A stretch of DNA of 64,000 nt from the NCBI RefSeq assembly GCF_016865255.1, contig NZ_CP033381.1:3534001-3598000 (forward strand), read 5' to 3'. The position numbers and the translations under genes are program-made. Source of the DNA: Methylomonas sp. LW13 (GTDB lineage Bacteria > Pseudomonadota > Gammaproteobacteria > Methylococcales > Methylomonadaceae). The notes below the pieces were generated by a model. It was not told the DNA's origin. It worked only from the letters and a program-made list of their open reading frames with translations, and ran no database searches. Shown here one piece after another: positions 9,119 to 18,280 of this stretch. Position 1 is the stretch's first letter. Every line of letters starts with the position of its first letter.

Positions 9119-9478
9119 TTAAATATCGGTAACAGCAATCCTTAACCACCGCTCCAACACCTTACAAACATAGGTTTGTTCGTCGTCATTTAACTCTCTA
9201 CCCTGCGGAATTTTATGCCATTTTTCCAGGCATCCCCGACAGCAGCAGGCGGTGGCGTGTTGCGCGACGAATACCGGATGGCCGCGAAACGGGGTTTGTT
9301 TGCCGTCATTGCGCGGCTCGGCGGCGGCCAGGCGCTTTTCGACAAAGTCCCTGGCGTGGCTCAATACCGTTTCCATGCCTTTGCTCTTTAGATAATCCCG
9401 GTCTTTGGCATTCAAACGAAACTGGCTGCGGAATCTGGATTTAGCCAAACCGGCAAATAGTTCGTCCAAATCCCGCAC
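9119..9478 (-). CDS. DUF4186 protein
   Basis: The 119-residue protein shows the DUF4186 pattern: SRFRSQFRLNAKD, HARDFVEKRLAAAEP, GKQTPFRGHPVFVAQHATACCCRGCLEKWH. The Cys/His cluster (CCCRGC, HATA, W-H) suggests metal binding, but the family has no known function. The start is GTG at 9478, ten bases after the stop of the upstream dihydroorotate-dehydrogenase-like gene, which argues for co-transcription with it and nifJ. Confidence 0.85.
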   Translation of the reverse strand: MRDLDELFAGLAKSRFRSQFRLNAKDRDYLKSKGMETVLSHARDFVEKRLAAAEPRNDGKQTPFRGHPVFVAQHATACCCRGCLEKWHKIPQGRELNDDEQTYVCKVLERWLRIAVTDI

Positions 9479-9487
9479 GGTTTTTCG

Positions 9488-10501
9488 CTATCTCAACACG
9501 CCAGCGGAGGGCGTGTAACTGTCCAATACATGGATGTAATTGGCACGCTCATACGCGCTAGGGTCTATGGCGTGCTGTTGACTGACGCTGCCTTTTAACT
9601 GGCTGATGGAATCGTATTCGTGTTCGATCAGCCATTGTTCCAGTTCCGCGCGGATTTCGCTGAGTTTGCCCACACCTTGCGCCAACAATACACTGCACAG
9701 ATGCACCACGTCCGCGCCCGCCAGCAAGGCTTTGATCACATCCGCGCTGTGGTGAAAACCGCCGGTGACCGCCAAGGACAATTTCACGCGACCATATAGC
9801 AAGGCCGTCCAGCGGATACGCAACAAGGCTTCGGCTTGCGTGGACAATTGAAGTTTCGGCACCACTTCCAGCGTTTCCAAATCAATATCCGGTTGATAGA
9901 ACCGGTTGAATATCGCAATACCATCGGCACCGGCAGCTTCCAGGCGTTGGGCAAAATGAATCGGCGAGCTGAATTGCGGACCGAGCTTTAGGGTCAGCGG
10001 CACACTCACCCGGCTTTTTAATTCCCGCAGAATATCCAGATAGCGGTTTTCGACCGTTTCGCTGCTTTCGTCGGCATTGGCCGCCAGGTGGTAGATATTC
10101 AACTCCAGGGCGTCGGCCCCGGCTTGCTGCAAGGCTTGGCCGTATTCGATCCAACCACCCTGGGAAATACCATTCAGGCTGGCGATCACCGGAATATGCA
10201 AACTGCTTTTCAAGCGTTGCAGATGTTCCAGATATTGTTCCTGGTAAGTCAAAATCTGCTCAGGCACCGGATGAAAGGAATCGGCCTCGCCATAGCCGAT
10301 GCCTTGCCCGAAAAAAAACCGCTCCATCTGTTGCTGTTCGGCTTCGATTTTTTCTTCAAACAAGGAAGACATGACAATGGCCGCTGCGCCGGCATCTTCC
10401 AGCCGACGCGCACTGTCCAAGTCCTTGCTCAGCGGTGATGCCGACGGTACTAGAGGATGCGCCAGTTTCAGGCCCAAATAATTTGTTGTTAAATCAACCA
10501 T
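9488..10501 (-). CDS. Dihydroorotate dehydrogenase-like flavoprotein coupled to nifJ
   Basis: The start is the ATG at 10501 (MVDLTTNYLGL), which overlaps the nifJ stop by 8 bp, giving tight translational coupling; the longer frame start is inside nifJ. The 337-residue protein is a TIM barrel with FMN-phosphate-type motifs (VTGGFHHSADVIKALLAGADVVHLCS) and a Lys in LTLKLGP. The N-x-S-x-P-N signature that follows the catalytic region in real dihydroorotate dehydrogenases is replaced by ELNIYHLAAN, so pyrimidine synthesis is unlikely. Such proteins recur beside nifJ in other bacteria; a redox or maturation role with the oxidoreductase is an inference. Confidence 0.8.
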   Translation of the reverse strand: MVDLTTNYLGLKLAHPLVPSASPLSKDLDSARRLEDAGAAAIVMSSLFEEKIEAEQQQMERFFFGQGIGYGEADSFHPVPEQILTYQEQYLEHLQRLKSSLHIPVIASLNGISQGGWIEYGQALQQAGADALELNIYHLAANADESSETVENRYLDILRELKSRVSVPLTLKLGPQFSSPIHFAQRLEAAGADGIAIFNRFYQPDIDLETLEVVPKLQLSTQAEALLRIRWTALLYGRVKLSLAVTGGFHHSADVIKALLAGADVVHLCSVLLAQGVGKLSEIRAELEQWLIEHEYDSISQLKGSVSQQHAIDPSAYERANYIHVLDSYTPSAGVLR

Positions 10502-13500
10502 GTTGGCTCTCCTGGGCAAGATCGGCTTTCAGTGCCGCTTTGGCAGCGGCGACGCTGGTGGCATCGCTCCATTCCAGCGCGGCCAGTTGTTGGTAGTAAC
10601 GATAGCGGTTTTTCACGTCTTGTTGCGCCTGTTTCAAGAACGCCTCGGCGTGGTCGGGATGACTCTGCCAGAGCATGCTGAAGCGGGTTTCGCTCATCAC
10701 AAACTCGCGTAGAGGCACCGACGGTTCCGCGGAATCCAGTTGCATCGGATTCTTACCTTGCTGGATGCGGCCGGGATTGAATCTGAACAAGGGCCAGTGT
10801 CCGCTTTTCACTGCCAGGTTTTGTTGGCGATGATTGTTGGACAAATCAACGCCGTGCGCGATACAAGGCGCATAAGCGATGATGATGGACGGCCCATCGT
10901 GAGCTTCCGCTTCCAGGAAGGCGTTCAGGGTTTGCGTGTCCTTGCCGGCATAAGCCACATGGGCGACGTAAACGTTGCCGTAATCCATCGCCAGCAGCGC
11001 CAAGTCTTTTTTCGCGGTGGCCTTGCCGCCTGCCGCGAACTTGGCCACCGCGCCCAGCGGCGTGGATTTGGAGGTCTGGCCCCCGGTGTTGGAATACACT
11101 TCGGTATCCAAAACCAGGATATTGACGTTGCGACCGCTGGCCAACACATGATCCAGACCGCCGTAGCCAATATCATAGGCCCAGCCGTCGCCACCGATGA
11201 TCCAGACGCTTTTCTTGCACAGATAATCCGCCAGCGGCAACAAGGCTTGCGCGGCAAGTTGCTTTAGCGAGGGTAAATGCTGTTTCAATTCCGCGACACG
11301 TTGGCGTTGTTCGTAAAGGCCGGCTTCATCGGATTGGTCGGCTTGTAAAATGGCATCAACCAGTTCGCCACCCAAAGTTTCTCGTAACGACACTAGCAAT
11401 TCGGCCGCATGTTCGGCTTGCTTATCTATAGCCACTCGCATGCCTAAACCGAACTCGGCATTGTCTTCGAACAATGAATTGTTCCAGGCCGGCCCCCTGC
11501 CCTCGGAGTTTTTAGTCCAAGGCGTGGTCGGCAGATTGCCGCCGTAAATGGACGAACAGCCGGTAGCATTGGCTACCACCATGCGGTCGCCGAAGAGCTG
11601 AGAGGCCAATTTCACGTACGGGGTTTCGCCGCAACCGACACAAGCGCCAGAGAATTCGAATAAAGGCTGCAACACCATAGAACCCTTGATGGTATTGGTT
11701 TTCAGCAGCCTACGGTCGTATTCCGGCAAGGACAAGAAATAATCCCAATTTTGGCTTTCCGGCTCGCGTAGCGGCGCTTGCGGGCGCATGTTCAAGGCCT
11801 TGCGGCTGGCGTTGGATTTATCGCGAATCGGGCAAATATCCACACAAAGCCCACAACCGGTGCAATCTTCCGGCGCCACCTGATAACTAATGGATAAACC
11901 GGCCGGAAAATCTTTACCCAACATCGCCGCGTGTTTGAAAGTCTCCGGCGCATTGCTCAAGGCTTCGTTAGGCACAATTTTGCTGCGAATCGCCGCGTGC
12001 GGACAAACCATCGGACATTTGCCGCATTGGGTACACAAATCGGTTTCCCAAACCGGAATCTCCAACGCCAGATTACGTTTTTCGTAGGCCGCCGTGCCGG
12101 TCGGAAAGGTGCCATCGGCCGGCATCGCGCTGACCGGCAAGGCATCGCCCCGGCCGGCGATAATTTCGCCGGTGACGCGGCGGATAAATTCCGGCGCGCT
12201 ATCCGCTATCAATCCGGCAATATCAAAACCGCTATCGGCCCGCTTAGGCAAAGGCACATGGCGCAAACCGGCCAGCGTTTCGTCTATAGCTTTGAAGTTT
12301 AAATCAACGATACGTTGGCCTTTTTTGCCGTAGGTTTTTTGCACGGCGTGTTTAATAGCCGCAATGGCTTGCTCTTGCGGCAACACCCCGGAAATCGCGA
12401 AAAAACAAGTCTGCATGATGGTGTTGATGCGTTTGCCCATGCCCGATTTTTCCGCGACCGCGTTGCCGTCTATCAGATAAAACCCAATTTTCTTATCCAA
12501 CATTTGCTGCTGCATCTTGCGCGGCAGAGTTGCCCAGACTTCATCGACCGACGCCGGGCTATTCAACAGAAACACCGCCTTGTCGGCGGCGTTGGCCAGC
12601 ATATCGTAGCGTTCCAGAAACACGGTTTGGTGGCAGCCGATGAATTGCGCGTCGTTTTCGCCGATCAAATACGTGGAGCGTATCGGCTTTGGCCCGAAGC
12701 GCAGATGCGAAACGGTAACCGCGCCGGATTTTTTCGAGTCGTAAACGAAATAGCCCTGGGCGTATAAATCGGTTTCTTCGCCGATGATTTTGATGGTGTT
12801 TTTATTGGCGCCTACCGTGCCGTCACTGCCCAAACCGTAAAACATGGCTTGAAAGGTTTGATCGTGGGTATCGGTGCGGTAAGCCGCGTCCCAATTCAGG
12901 CTGGTGTGGCTGACATCGTCGTGAATCCCGACCGTGAAGTGGTTCTTCGGTTTCGCATTTTTCAGTTCGTCGTAAACCGCCTTAATCATGCCCGGCGTGA
13001 ATTCCTTGGACGACAAGCCATAACGGCCACCCACTACTTTGGGCAGGCTGGTAAATTTTTCGCCATCGCTGAAGGCTTGGGCCACGGCGGCCAATACATC
13101 TTTGTATAAAGGCTCGCCGTCGGCACCGGGCTCCTTGGTGCGATCCAAAACTGCGATTTTTTGGCAACTGGCCGGCAAGGCGTCGATCAAATGCTGCGGT
13201 GAAAACGGCCGGAACAAACGCACTTTCAACAAGCCCACCGCTTCGCCCTGGCGATTCAGATATTCCAAGGTTTCTTCCACCGCTTCGGCGCCGGACCCCA
13301 TAATCACGATTACTCGCTCGGCTTGCGGCGACCCGACGTATTCGAACAAGCGGTATTGACGGCCAGTCAAACCGGCTAGCCGGTCCATGGTTTGTTGGGC
13401 AATCTCCGGCAACGCGGCGTAGTAAGGATTAACCGATTCCCGGCCCTGGAAATACACGTCCGGGTTTTGCGCGGTACCACGCAGCACCGGCTTATCCGGC

Positions 13501-14126
13501 GTTAAGGCCCGGCCGCGATGCTGGCTAACCCAGTTGTCGTCGATCATCGCCCGGATGACGCTATCGTCGATCTCGACAATTTTGGCAACCTCGTGTGAGG
13601 TGCGGAAACCGTCGAAAAAATGCATGAACGGGATGCGGCTTTGCAAAGCCACGGCATGCGCTACCAGCGCCAAATCCTGCACTTCTTGTGGCGAGTTGGA
13701 GCACAACATCGCGTACCCGGTCATCCGCGCCGCCATCACGTCGCTGTGGTCGCCAAAAATAGACAAGCCCTGGCAAGCCAGCGAGCGGGCGGCGATATGA
13801 AACACGGTCGGGCTCAGTTCGCCGGCGATTTTGTACATATTCGGCAGCATCAACAACAGGCCTTGCGAGGCAGTGAAGGTGGTGGCCAAGGTACCGGCTT
13901 GCAGCGCACCATGAATGGTACCAGCTGCGCCGGCCTCGCTTTGCAGTTCGACTACATGAGGTACAGTACCCCAGAGATTGGGTTGATCGCGGGAGGCCCA
14001 TTCGTCGGCCCATTCACCCATCGCCGAGGACGGGGTAATGGGGTAAATTGCGATCACTTCATTGAGTTTATAAGCAATACTGGCCGCAGCCTGATTGCCG
14101 TCTATGGTGAGGGTTTGCTTTTGCAT
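10494..14126 (-). CDS. nifJ: Pyruvate:ferredoxin (flavodoxin) oxidoreductase
   Basis: The 1210-residue single-chain enzyme has all domains in the usual order: N-terminal pyrimidine-binding domain (IYPITPSSAMGE), the gamma region, the ferredoxin domain with two 4Fe-4S motifs (CTQCGKCPMVCP near 695 and CTGCGLCVDICP near 754), and the thiamine diphosphate domain (GCSSIYGGNLP, GGDGWAYDIGYGGLDHV, VYSNTGGQTSKSTP). It oxidises pyruvate to acetyl-CoA and CO2, passing electrons to ferredoxin or flavodoxin. Full length, no frameshift. It heads a minus-strand group with the dihydroorotate-dehydrogenase-like gene, DUF4186 and perhaps the GCS2 ligase. AAAAGG lies upstream of the ATG. In an aerobic methanotroph it would serve low-oxygen metabolism or nitrogen fixation. 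Confidence 0.95.
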   Translation of the reverse strand: MQKQTLTIDGNQAAASIAYKLNEVIAIYPITPSSAMGEWADEWASRDQPNLWGTVPHVVELQSEAGAAGTIHGALQAGTLATTFTASQGLLLMLPNMYKIAGELSPTVFHIAARSLACQGLSIFGDHSDVMAARMTGYAMLCSNSPQEVQDLALVAHAVALQSRIPFMHFFDGFRTSHEVAKIVEIDDSVIRAMIDDNWVSQHRGRALTPDKPVLRGTAQNPDVYFQGRESVNPYYAALPEIAQQTMDRLAGLTGRQYRLFEYVGSPQAERVIVIMGSGAEAVEETLEYLNRQGEAVGLLKVRLFRPFSPQHLIDALPASCQKIAVLDRTKEPGADGEPLYKDVLAAVAQAFSDGEKFTSLPKVVGGRYGLSSKEFTPGMIKAVYDELKNAKPKNHFTVGIHDDVSHTSLNWDAAYRTDTHDQTFQAMFYGLGSDGTVGANKNTIKIIGEETDLYAQGYFVYDSKKSGAVTVSHLRFGPKPIRSTYLIGENDAQFIGCHQTVFLERYDMLANAADKAVFLLNSPASVDEVWATLPRKMQQQMLDKKIGFYLIDGNAVAEKSGMGKRINTIMQTCFFAISGVLPQEQAIAAIKHAVQKTYGKKGQRIVDLNFKAIDETLAGLRHVPLPKRADSGFDIAGLIADSAPEFIRRVTGEIIAGRGDALPVSAMPADGTFPTGTAAYEKRNLALEIPVWETDLCTQCGKCPMVCPHAAIRSKIVPNEALSNAPETFKHAAMLGKDFPAGLSISYQVAPEDCTGCGLCVDICPIRDKSNASRKALNMRPQAPLREPESQNWDYFLSLPEYDRRLLKTNTIKGSMVLQPLFEFSGACVGCGETPYVKLASQLFGDRMVVANATGCSSIYGGNLPTTPWTKNSEGRGPAWNNSLFEDNAEFGLGMRVAIDKQAEHAAELLVSLRETLGGELVDAILQADQSDEAGLYEQRQRVAELKQHLPSLKQLAAQALLPLADYLCKKSVWIIGGDGWAYDIGYGGLDHVLASGRNVNILVLDTEVYSNTGGQTSKSTPLGAVAKFAAGGKATAKKDLALLAMDYGNVYVAHVAYAGKDTQTLNAFLEAEAHDGPSIIIAYAPCIAHGVDLSNNHRQQNLAVKSGHWPLFRFNPGRIQQGKNPMQLDSAEPSVPLREFVMSETRFSMLWQSHPDHAEAFLKQAQQDVKNRYRYYQQLAALEWSDATSVAAAKAALKADLAQESQHG

Positions 14127-14157
14127 GGGATAACCTTTTCAGGAAACAAAACGGGGG

Positions 14158-14186
14158 GCCGTCGGGCAAAGCCGACGGCTTTTTTA
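14158..14186 (+). terminator. Terminator-like hairpin upstream of nifJ
   Basis: Perfect 8-bp arms (GCCGTCGG / CCGACGGC) are followed by seven bases of mostly T on the plus strand. No plus-strand gene ends here. On the nifJ strand the hairpin lies 31 bases before the start codon, so it may instead be a leader structure of nifJ mRNA. Confidence 0.5.
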
Positions 14187-14432
14187 TGATGCTCTAAGCA
14201 TAGTCAAAAATTGCCTGACTAATTTTTAGTCAATTTAAAGATGTCCCAAATAGGACGGGCGATTGGCTGGTTTGCTCACGATTTGATCACAAGTTTATCC
14301 ACAACTTCTGTGTATAACTGTACTTTTGGACAATGGCTGCCACCGAAAACAATAGCCTAAACCCCATGGACTCAAGCTGATTATTCCTCCCCCAACGGCT
14401 TATCCGCCGTCTAACATTTGCAAACCTTGCGT
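14187..14432. other. Intergenic region upstream of nifJ
   Basis: Presumably holds the nifJ promoter (reading leftwards). A short inverted pair GTCC/GGAC (about 14240-14255) and a half FNR-like TTGAT near 14281 are visible, but no complete operator or sigma-54 site. No coding potential seen. Confidence 0.4.
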
Positions 14433-14975
14433 TTATTCAGCCCAGTCGTCGCGCAGTACGATAGGCATCACTTTATCTTCGACTGCAATCACGGCCTTAT
14501 TCAACACTACCAATTGTTTATCCTCGACAAACTGCACACCCAACATATAAAAAATCGGCCCCCAAAACGGGTTGATCATCAAGCCACCGAGTATGCTTTT
14601 CGCGCTGCGTTTCAAATTTTTTAACGGGTTAAAAGCGACAGCCAGTGTTTGCTGGGGATGCTCGGCGAATACGTCGGTGATCGGCTTAAAAGTCTGTTTA
14701 TCCCGGCTTTCCAGTTCATCCAAGGCAACCGAGAGCTTGCGAGCCATTTTGTAAAAATGCAGACGCGCCGCAGTCGCCGATACCGCGAAGGCAATCGCCA
14801 TCAGCGGCAACAGAATACTGGGCGGCAACAAGGGAGCGAAAGCCGGCGCCAGCAATACCAAGCCATATCCCAACATGACGGTATCTTCCCCGCGCTCGAC
14901 ATCGCGGTCCAGATTTTTAACGATAGCAACCACTTGATTGCCGGACTGATCCAAATAACCTTTGTCTTGAGCCAT
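14433..14975 (-). CDS. Hypothetical protein with central hydrophobic hairpin
   Basis: I do not recognise a family. The 180-residue protein has a polar N-terminus, one long or two short membrane segments (about 34-70, LVLLAPAFAPLLPPSILLPLMAIAFAVS), then a soluble basic region with a second weakly hydrophobic stretch (about 128-150). AAGGAG sits ideally before the ATG, which supports a real gene. It is on the same strand as its neighbours but about 300 bp upstream of nifJ, so probably separately transcribed. Confidence 0.65.
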   Translation of the reverse strand: MAQDKGYLDQSGNQVVAIVKNLDRDVERGEDTVMLGYGLVLLAPAFAPLLPPSILLPLMAIAFAVSATAARLHFYKMARKLSVALDELESRDKQTFKPITDVFAEHPQQTLAVAFNPLKNLKRSAKSILGGLMINPFWGPIFYMLGVQFVEDKQLVVLNKAVIAVEDKVMPIVLRDDWAE

Positions 14976-15067
14976 ATTCGTCTCCTTCAGGTTGAATGTG
15001 CAGGGTCTTGATTAGATGCCTGCGGTTAAAAAAAGTCAACTGCCAAACCGATACCAAATTGCATGCG

Positions 15068-15532
15068 CTACGGCCCGCCAACGCCCCACTTTGCTTGCAG
15101 ATAATCGCGGCGCGTATCGAAAATACGCTGCAACTTATCGCCGATAAAGCCATGCAACAACTGACCCAACCAGCCGAAGGGCATCGTATAAAACACGATG
15201 TCTTCCAATACGATGCCGTCCTCGCAAGGTCTTAGGCAAACTTCATGGCTCCAGAATCCAAATGGGCCGACGGCTTGTTGATAGACAAACCTATTCGGCT
15301 TATCGCAGTGGCTGACTTCCGAAAGCCAAGACATGGGCACACCCAAAACCGCTTTCATCCGATAACGGATCAATAAGCCGGGGTAAATATCCTCGGGGAC
15401 CGGCGAAGTAATATCGACATGAAAAAACTCCGGCGTAATTTGATTTAAATAGTGCGGAGACGAGAAGAAAGCCCAAGCCTGCTGCTGGCTGAGCGCCAAG
15501 CGTTGCTGGCGGTGGATGTGGTAAATTTTCAT
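15068..15532 (-). CDS. SRPBCC-superfamily (START/cyclase-like) ligand-binding protein
   Basis: The 154-residue protein shows the SRPBCC pattern: LALSQQQAWAFFSSPHYLNQITPEFF at the N-terminus, a central strand with WLSEVSHCDKPNRFVYQQAVGPFGFWSHEV, and a C-terminal helix ending in FDTRRDYLQAKW. Proteins of this type bind hydrophobic ligands in a helix-grip cavity; many bacterial members of this subgroup are uncharacterised. No signal peptide. No strong ribosome site is visible, and the gene stands alone between two small hypothetical genes. Confidence 0.75.
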   Translation of the reverse strand: MKIYHIHRQQRLALSQQQAWAFFSSPHYLNQITPEFFHVDITSPVPEDIYPGLLIRYRMKAVLGVPMSWLSEVSHCDKPNRFVYQQAVGPFGFWSHEVCLRPCEDGIVLEDIVFYTMPFGWLGQLLHGFIGDKLQRIFDTRRDYLQAKWGVGGP

Positions 15533-15700
15533 GATACTGGCGGACGACGATGCTGAGTTACTGCGATAGCCAGCAATCTACCGTAAAAAAATTTTTGCGG
15601 TAGTGCAGCTTATGCACCGCAATCACGCGGATACGAGAGTCCGGACATCAGAACACTCGGAGGTGAGGCAAGATCCGGGTAAACCCAAACAAACCGAAGA

Positions 15701-16072
15701 TTATAGCGTCGTGCCGCTTTCTGCCTTGATTTCAGCAATTAAATCGCCGAGGTTTTCGCGTTGTCTCAGCACGAAATTTCGGCTTTCCACGGCGGTGCGA
15801 CTACCCAGCATGATGATGTCCTTGCGATGTTTATGCGCCAGATAGCCGGCCAGCAAACCACCGGAGAATAAGGCAAGCGGATGGCGGATCATTGCACGGG
15901 TGATGCTTTTGCTGGCGTGCGTCAACCCGGAAATCACGATACCCATCACCACACCTTTGACCAAAATCTCGCCATTGGTCGGCGGTGCCATTCTGCCTTT
16001 CTTGCCTTTGCGCGCCGGCGATTTCTTAACTTTCTCGGTAACCGCCTGGTTTACTATTTTTGCTTGCGTCAT
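15701..16072 (-). CDS. Small basic membrane-associated hypothetical protein
   Basis: About 123 residues from the ATG at 16072 (MTQAKIVNQAV), chosen because GGGAG lies 9 bases upstream; a TTG 15 bases earlier is possible. A basic N-terminus (KKSPARKGKKGR) is followed by a hydrophobic region broken by basic residues (GEILVKGVVMGIVISGL, about 37-55, and LALFSGGLLAGYLA, about 68-82), then a polar tail. I recognise no family. It could be a small inner-membrane or nucleoid-type protein. Confidence 0.55.
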   Translation of the reverse strand: MTQAKIVNQAVTEKVKKSPARKGKKGRMAPPTNGEILVKGVVMGIVISGLTHASKSITRAMIRHPLALFSGGLLAGYLAHKHRKDIIMLGSRTAVESRNFVLRQRENLGDLIAEIKAESGTTL

Positions 16073-16140
16073 ATCCCTGTCTCCCAAAAAACCACACTCC
16101 GGATAACAGCATAATCCAAAACCGCTAAAACTGAACCCTA

Positions 16141-17898
16141 TTAACCGCCGCCGGCATTATTTACCGCTTTACTGACCAATTGTTGTTTAGCGCCCGGATT
16201 AGCGGCTTTGCTTAGAGCGGTTTGCAACAATTGATCTTGACCGTAAATATCCGGGTAAAAGCGCGGTTTATCGTCAAGGCCCACAAACACAGTGGTATAA
16301 AAAAACAATACGGGTATCGATTTTTTCAGCGTGACCCGCTGGGTTTTAGGCCCGGCCATAGCTTGCTGTATCGTTTGTTGGTCCCATTCGGCTTGGTCGC
16401 CCAGCACAAATTCCGCCAGCTTTTCAGCCTCCGCCACTCTAACGCAGCCGTGACTGAGATCGCGGCGATCACGATTAAACGCTGCTTTGCCCGGCGTATC
16501 GTGCAAATACACATCGGCTTTGTTCGGAAAAATAAATTTCACCCGTCCCAAGGGGTTGCTGCTGCCGGGTCGCTGCCTGGCGCGGACCCGCCCGCTCTTG
16601 ATTTCGTCGACGATGCTGTCCTGATTTTCCTCTTCATCGTCGTCGGCGTCACGTCCCACCAACTCTATATCCTGATTCGCCAGAAACTCTTCATCGCTCA
16701 CTAGCTTGGGCAGCATTTCCTTGTCCATAATGCTTTTCGGGATATTCCAATACGGCATGAATTCCAGATATTTCATGTCCTCCCAGAGTACCGGCGTCTG
16801 ATTTTGCTCGGCTTTGCCGACGATGACTTTCATCGTCAAAGGCTGTTGATCGTCGCGAGAATTGAAAGCCCATAACTGAAACGCCGGAATATTCACAAAT
16901 ATCCTCGGCCCTTCCGGCAACTCCGGCATCCAACGCAAACGCTCCATGGCTAATTCAAGCATCGCAATTTTTTCGGCCGGCGTTTGATTCAATAAGGCCA
17001 GGGTTTGCTTACCGATCACCCCATCGGCTTTTAAGCCTTGTTGCTGCTGTAAGCGTTGCACTGCTTCCGTCGCGGCCGCATCGTAAAGTGTTTCCGTGTT
17101 GCCGGCACCGACAACGTCTTCCGCTTTCAACACACCCAACTCCAACAGACGCCGGCGTAACTCGGGCAATTGCGCGTCTTGCTCGCCTGGGCGCAACGAT
17201 TTCGCCAAAAGTAGTTTTGGCTTCTGCGCCCCAGTATTTTGCTGGCGATAAGCCGCCAACAAAGTCTTTAACTGCTGATATTGCTTGAGTTTTGGCGCCA
17301 GCGCCGCCGGCAGTTCGGCAAGGGATTGTTGTTGAATATGTTGGTTCAGCGATACCGCCACCTCGCTTGCCGATTTGGCGGCAAACTGTGGGGGATAATT
17401 GAAGTCGCGCGGATCAACCCGGCCAATATGCAGATCATGCGCGTAATGCACCAATGCTATCGACAAAGCCACGTCGTAAGAGACCAACTGCGTCGTTGCA
17501 GTGTGTGGCAGCGCAGCGGCTTGTTGTATGTAGCCGCGCAAACGCTCGACTTCGTAAACGTCCGGATTTAAACCATCGACTTTGGCATTGCTTAACAGAC
17601 TCAAAGCGTCTTCGCGATTTTTCGCGGCCCGACCTTCGCCCAGCCAAATCAGCTGGTTGGCATTCATCTGATACAACTGCTTCAGAGCATCGCTATACTG
17701 CGAAAAATCCGCTTGCGCCAGTAAAGGCTGCTGTTTGCCGGCTAGTAACGATTGTATGGCTTGCCCTACGGAAGGCTCCGGGCTCTGGCTGCTGGCGGAT
17801 TGCGAAAAAACATACAACAGCATCAGTACCGTCAGCAGATACGGTGGAAAATTGCGCCTGGTTGTTTGATTGGTGCGTGATACGGCTTGCTGGGTCAT
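16141..17898 (-). CDS. Murein L,D-transpeptidase, YcbB/LdtD type
   Basis: About 585 residues from the ATG at 17898 (MTQQAVSR); no strong ribosome site helps the choice. An N-terminal hydrophobic signal/anchor (LLTVLMLLYVFSQSAS) is followed by a scaffold domain, a peptidoglycan-binding repeat (GVIGKQTLALLN near 290) and a YkuD catalytic domain whose active-site motif SHGCVRV carries the nucleophilic Cys. An insert rich in Asp/Glu (RDADDDEEENQDS) lies in the catalytic region at the place of the capping loop. The enzyme forms 3-3 cross-links in periplasmic peptidoglycan. It is transcribed alone. Confidence 0.88.
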   Translation of the reverse strand: MTQQAVSRTNQTTRRNFPPYLLTVLMLLYVFSQSASSQSPEPSVGQAIQSLLAGKQQPLLAQADFSQYSDALKQLYQMNANQLIWLGEGRAAKNREDALSLLSNAKVDGLNPDVYEVERLRGYIQQAAALPHTATTQLVSYDVALSIALVHYAHDLHIGRVDPRDFNYPPQFAAKSASEVAVSLNQHIQQQSLAELPAALAPKLKQYQQLKTLLAAYRQQNTGAQKPKLLLAKSLRPGEQDAQLPELRRRLLELGVLKAEDVVGAGNTETLYDAAATEAVQRLQQQQGLKADGVIGKQTLALLNQTPAEKIAMLELAMERLRWMPELPEGPRIFVNIPAFQLWAFNSRDDQQPLTMKVIVGKAEQNQTPVLWEDMKYLEFMPYWNIPKSIMDKEMLPKLVSDEEFLANQDIELVGRDADDDEEENQDSIVDEIKSGRVRARQRPGSSNPLGRVKFIFPNKADVYLHDTPGKAAFNRDRRDLSHGCVRVAEAEKLAEFVLGDQAEWDQQTIQQAMAGPKTQRVTLKKSIPVLFFYTTVFVGLDDKPRFYPDIYGQDQLLQTALSKAANPGAKQQLVSKAVNNAGGG

Positions 17899-18280
17899 GA
17901 TTTTTGCAAGTTCAAATTCGGACAAAGGTTGCCATATTGACAAAATACGGGCTCAAGTTCTAGTTTTGCCTTATGAAAAAGGCTTAATGCCATACAGTTC
18001 TCCGATCATTGCCGCACCCTAAAAAGTTTCGGCTAAAGTGATGTTGCTATCGGCAAAATACCGTGCAGGCTCAAGTTTCACAAGTTTGGATCAAGCTGTT
18101 CAGAACATGTCGATCAGCATGTACGCTAGCTAACAAAATAAGCTCAACCGCCTGTTTGTAAATGATTTTTGCCGATTTAGCAGATATCTGTATAAGAATT
18201 TACCGATTAACGGACAGGCGTATCGCGCTAGAATAGCCGCGTAAATTCTGTTTCAGCACCCATCCACGCCTATCGTTTTC
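17899..18280. other. Divergent intergenic region, no gene seen
   Basis: It separates the leftward transpeptidase gene from the rightward ATP-grasp gene, so it should hold both promoters. A weak inverted pair ACATG/CATGT (about 18105-18122) is the only structure noticed. No supported small ORF. Confidence 0.4.

Noticed and set aside
9488-10501. Calling this gene pyrD
   Set aside because: The N-x-S-x-P-N signature of dihydroorotate dehydrogenase is replaced and the gene is tied to nifJ, not pyrimidine genes.
14278-14296. FNR box upstream of nifJ
   Set aside because: Only one half (TTGAT) matches; the other half is absent.
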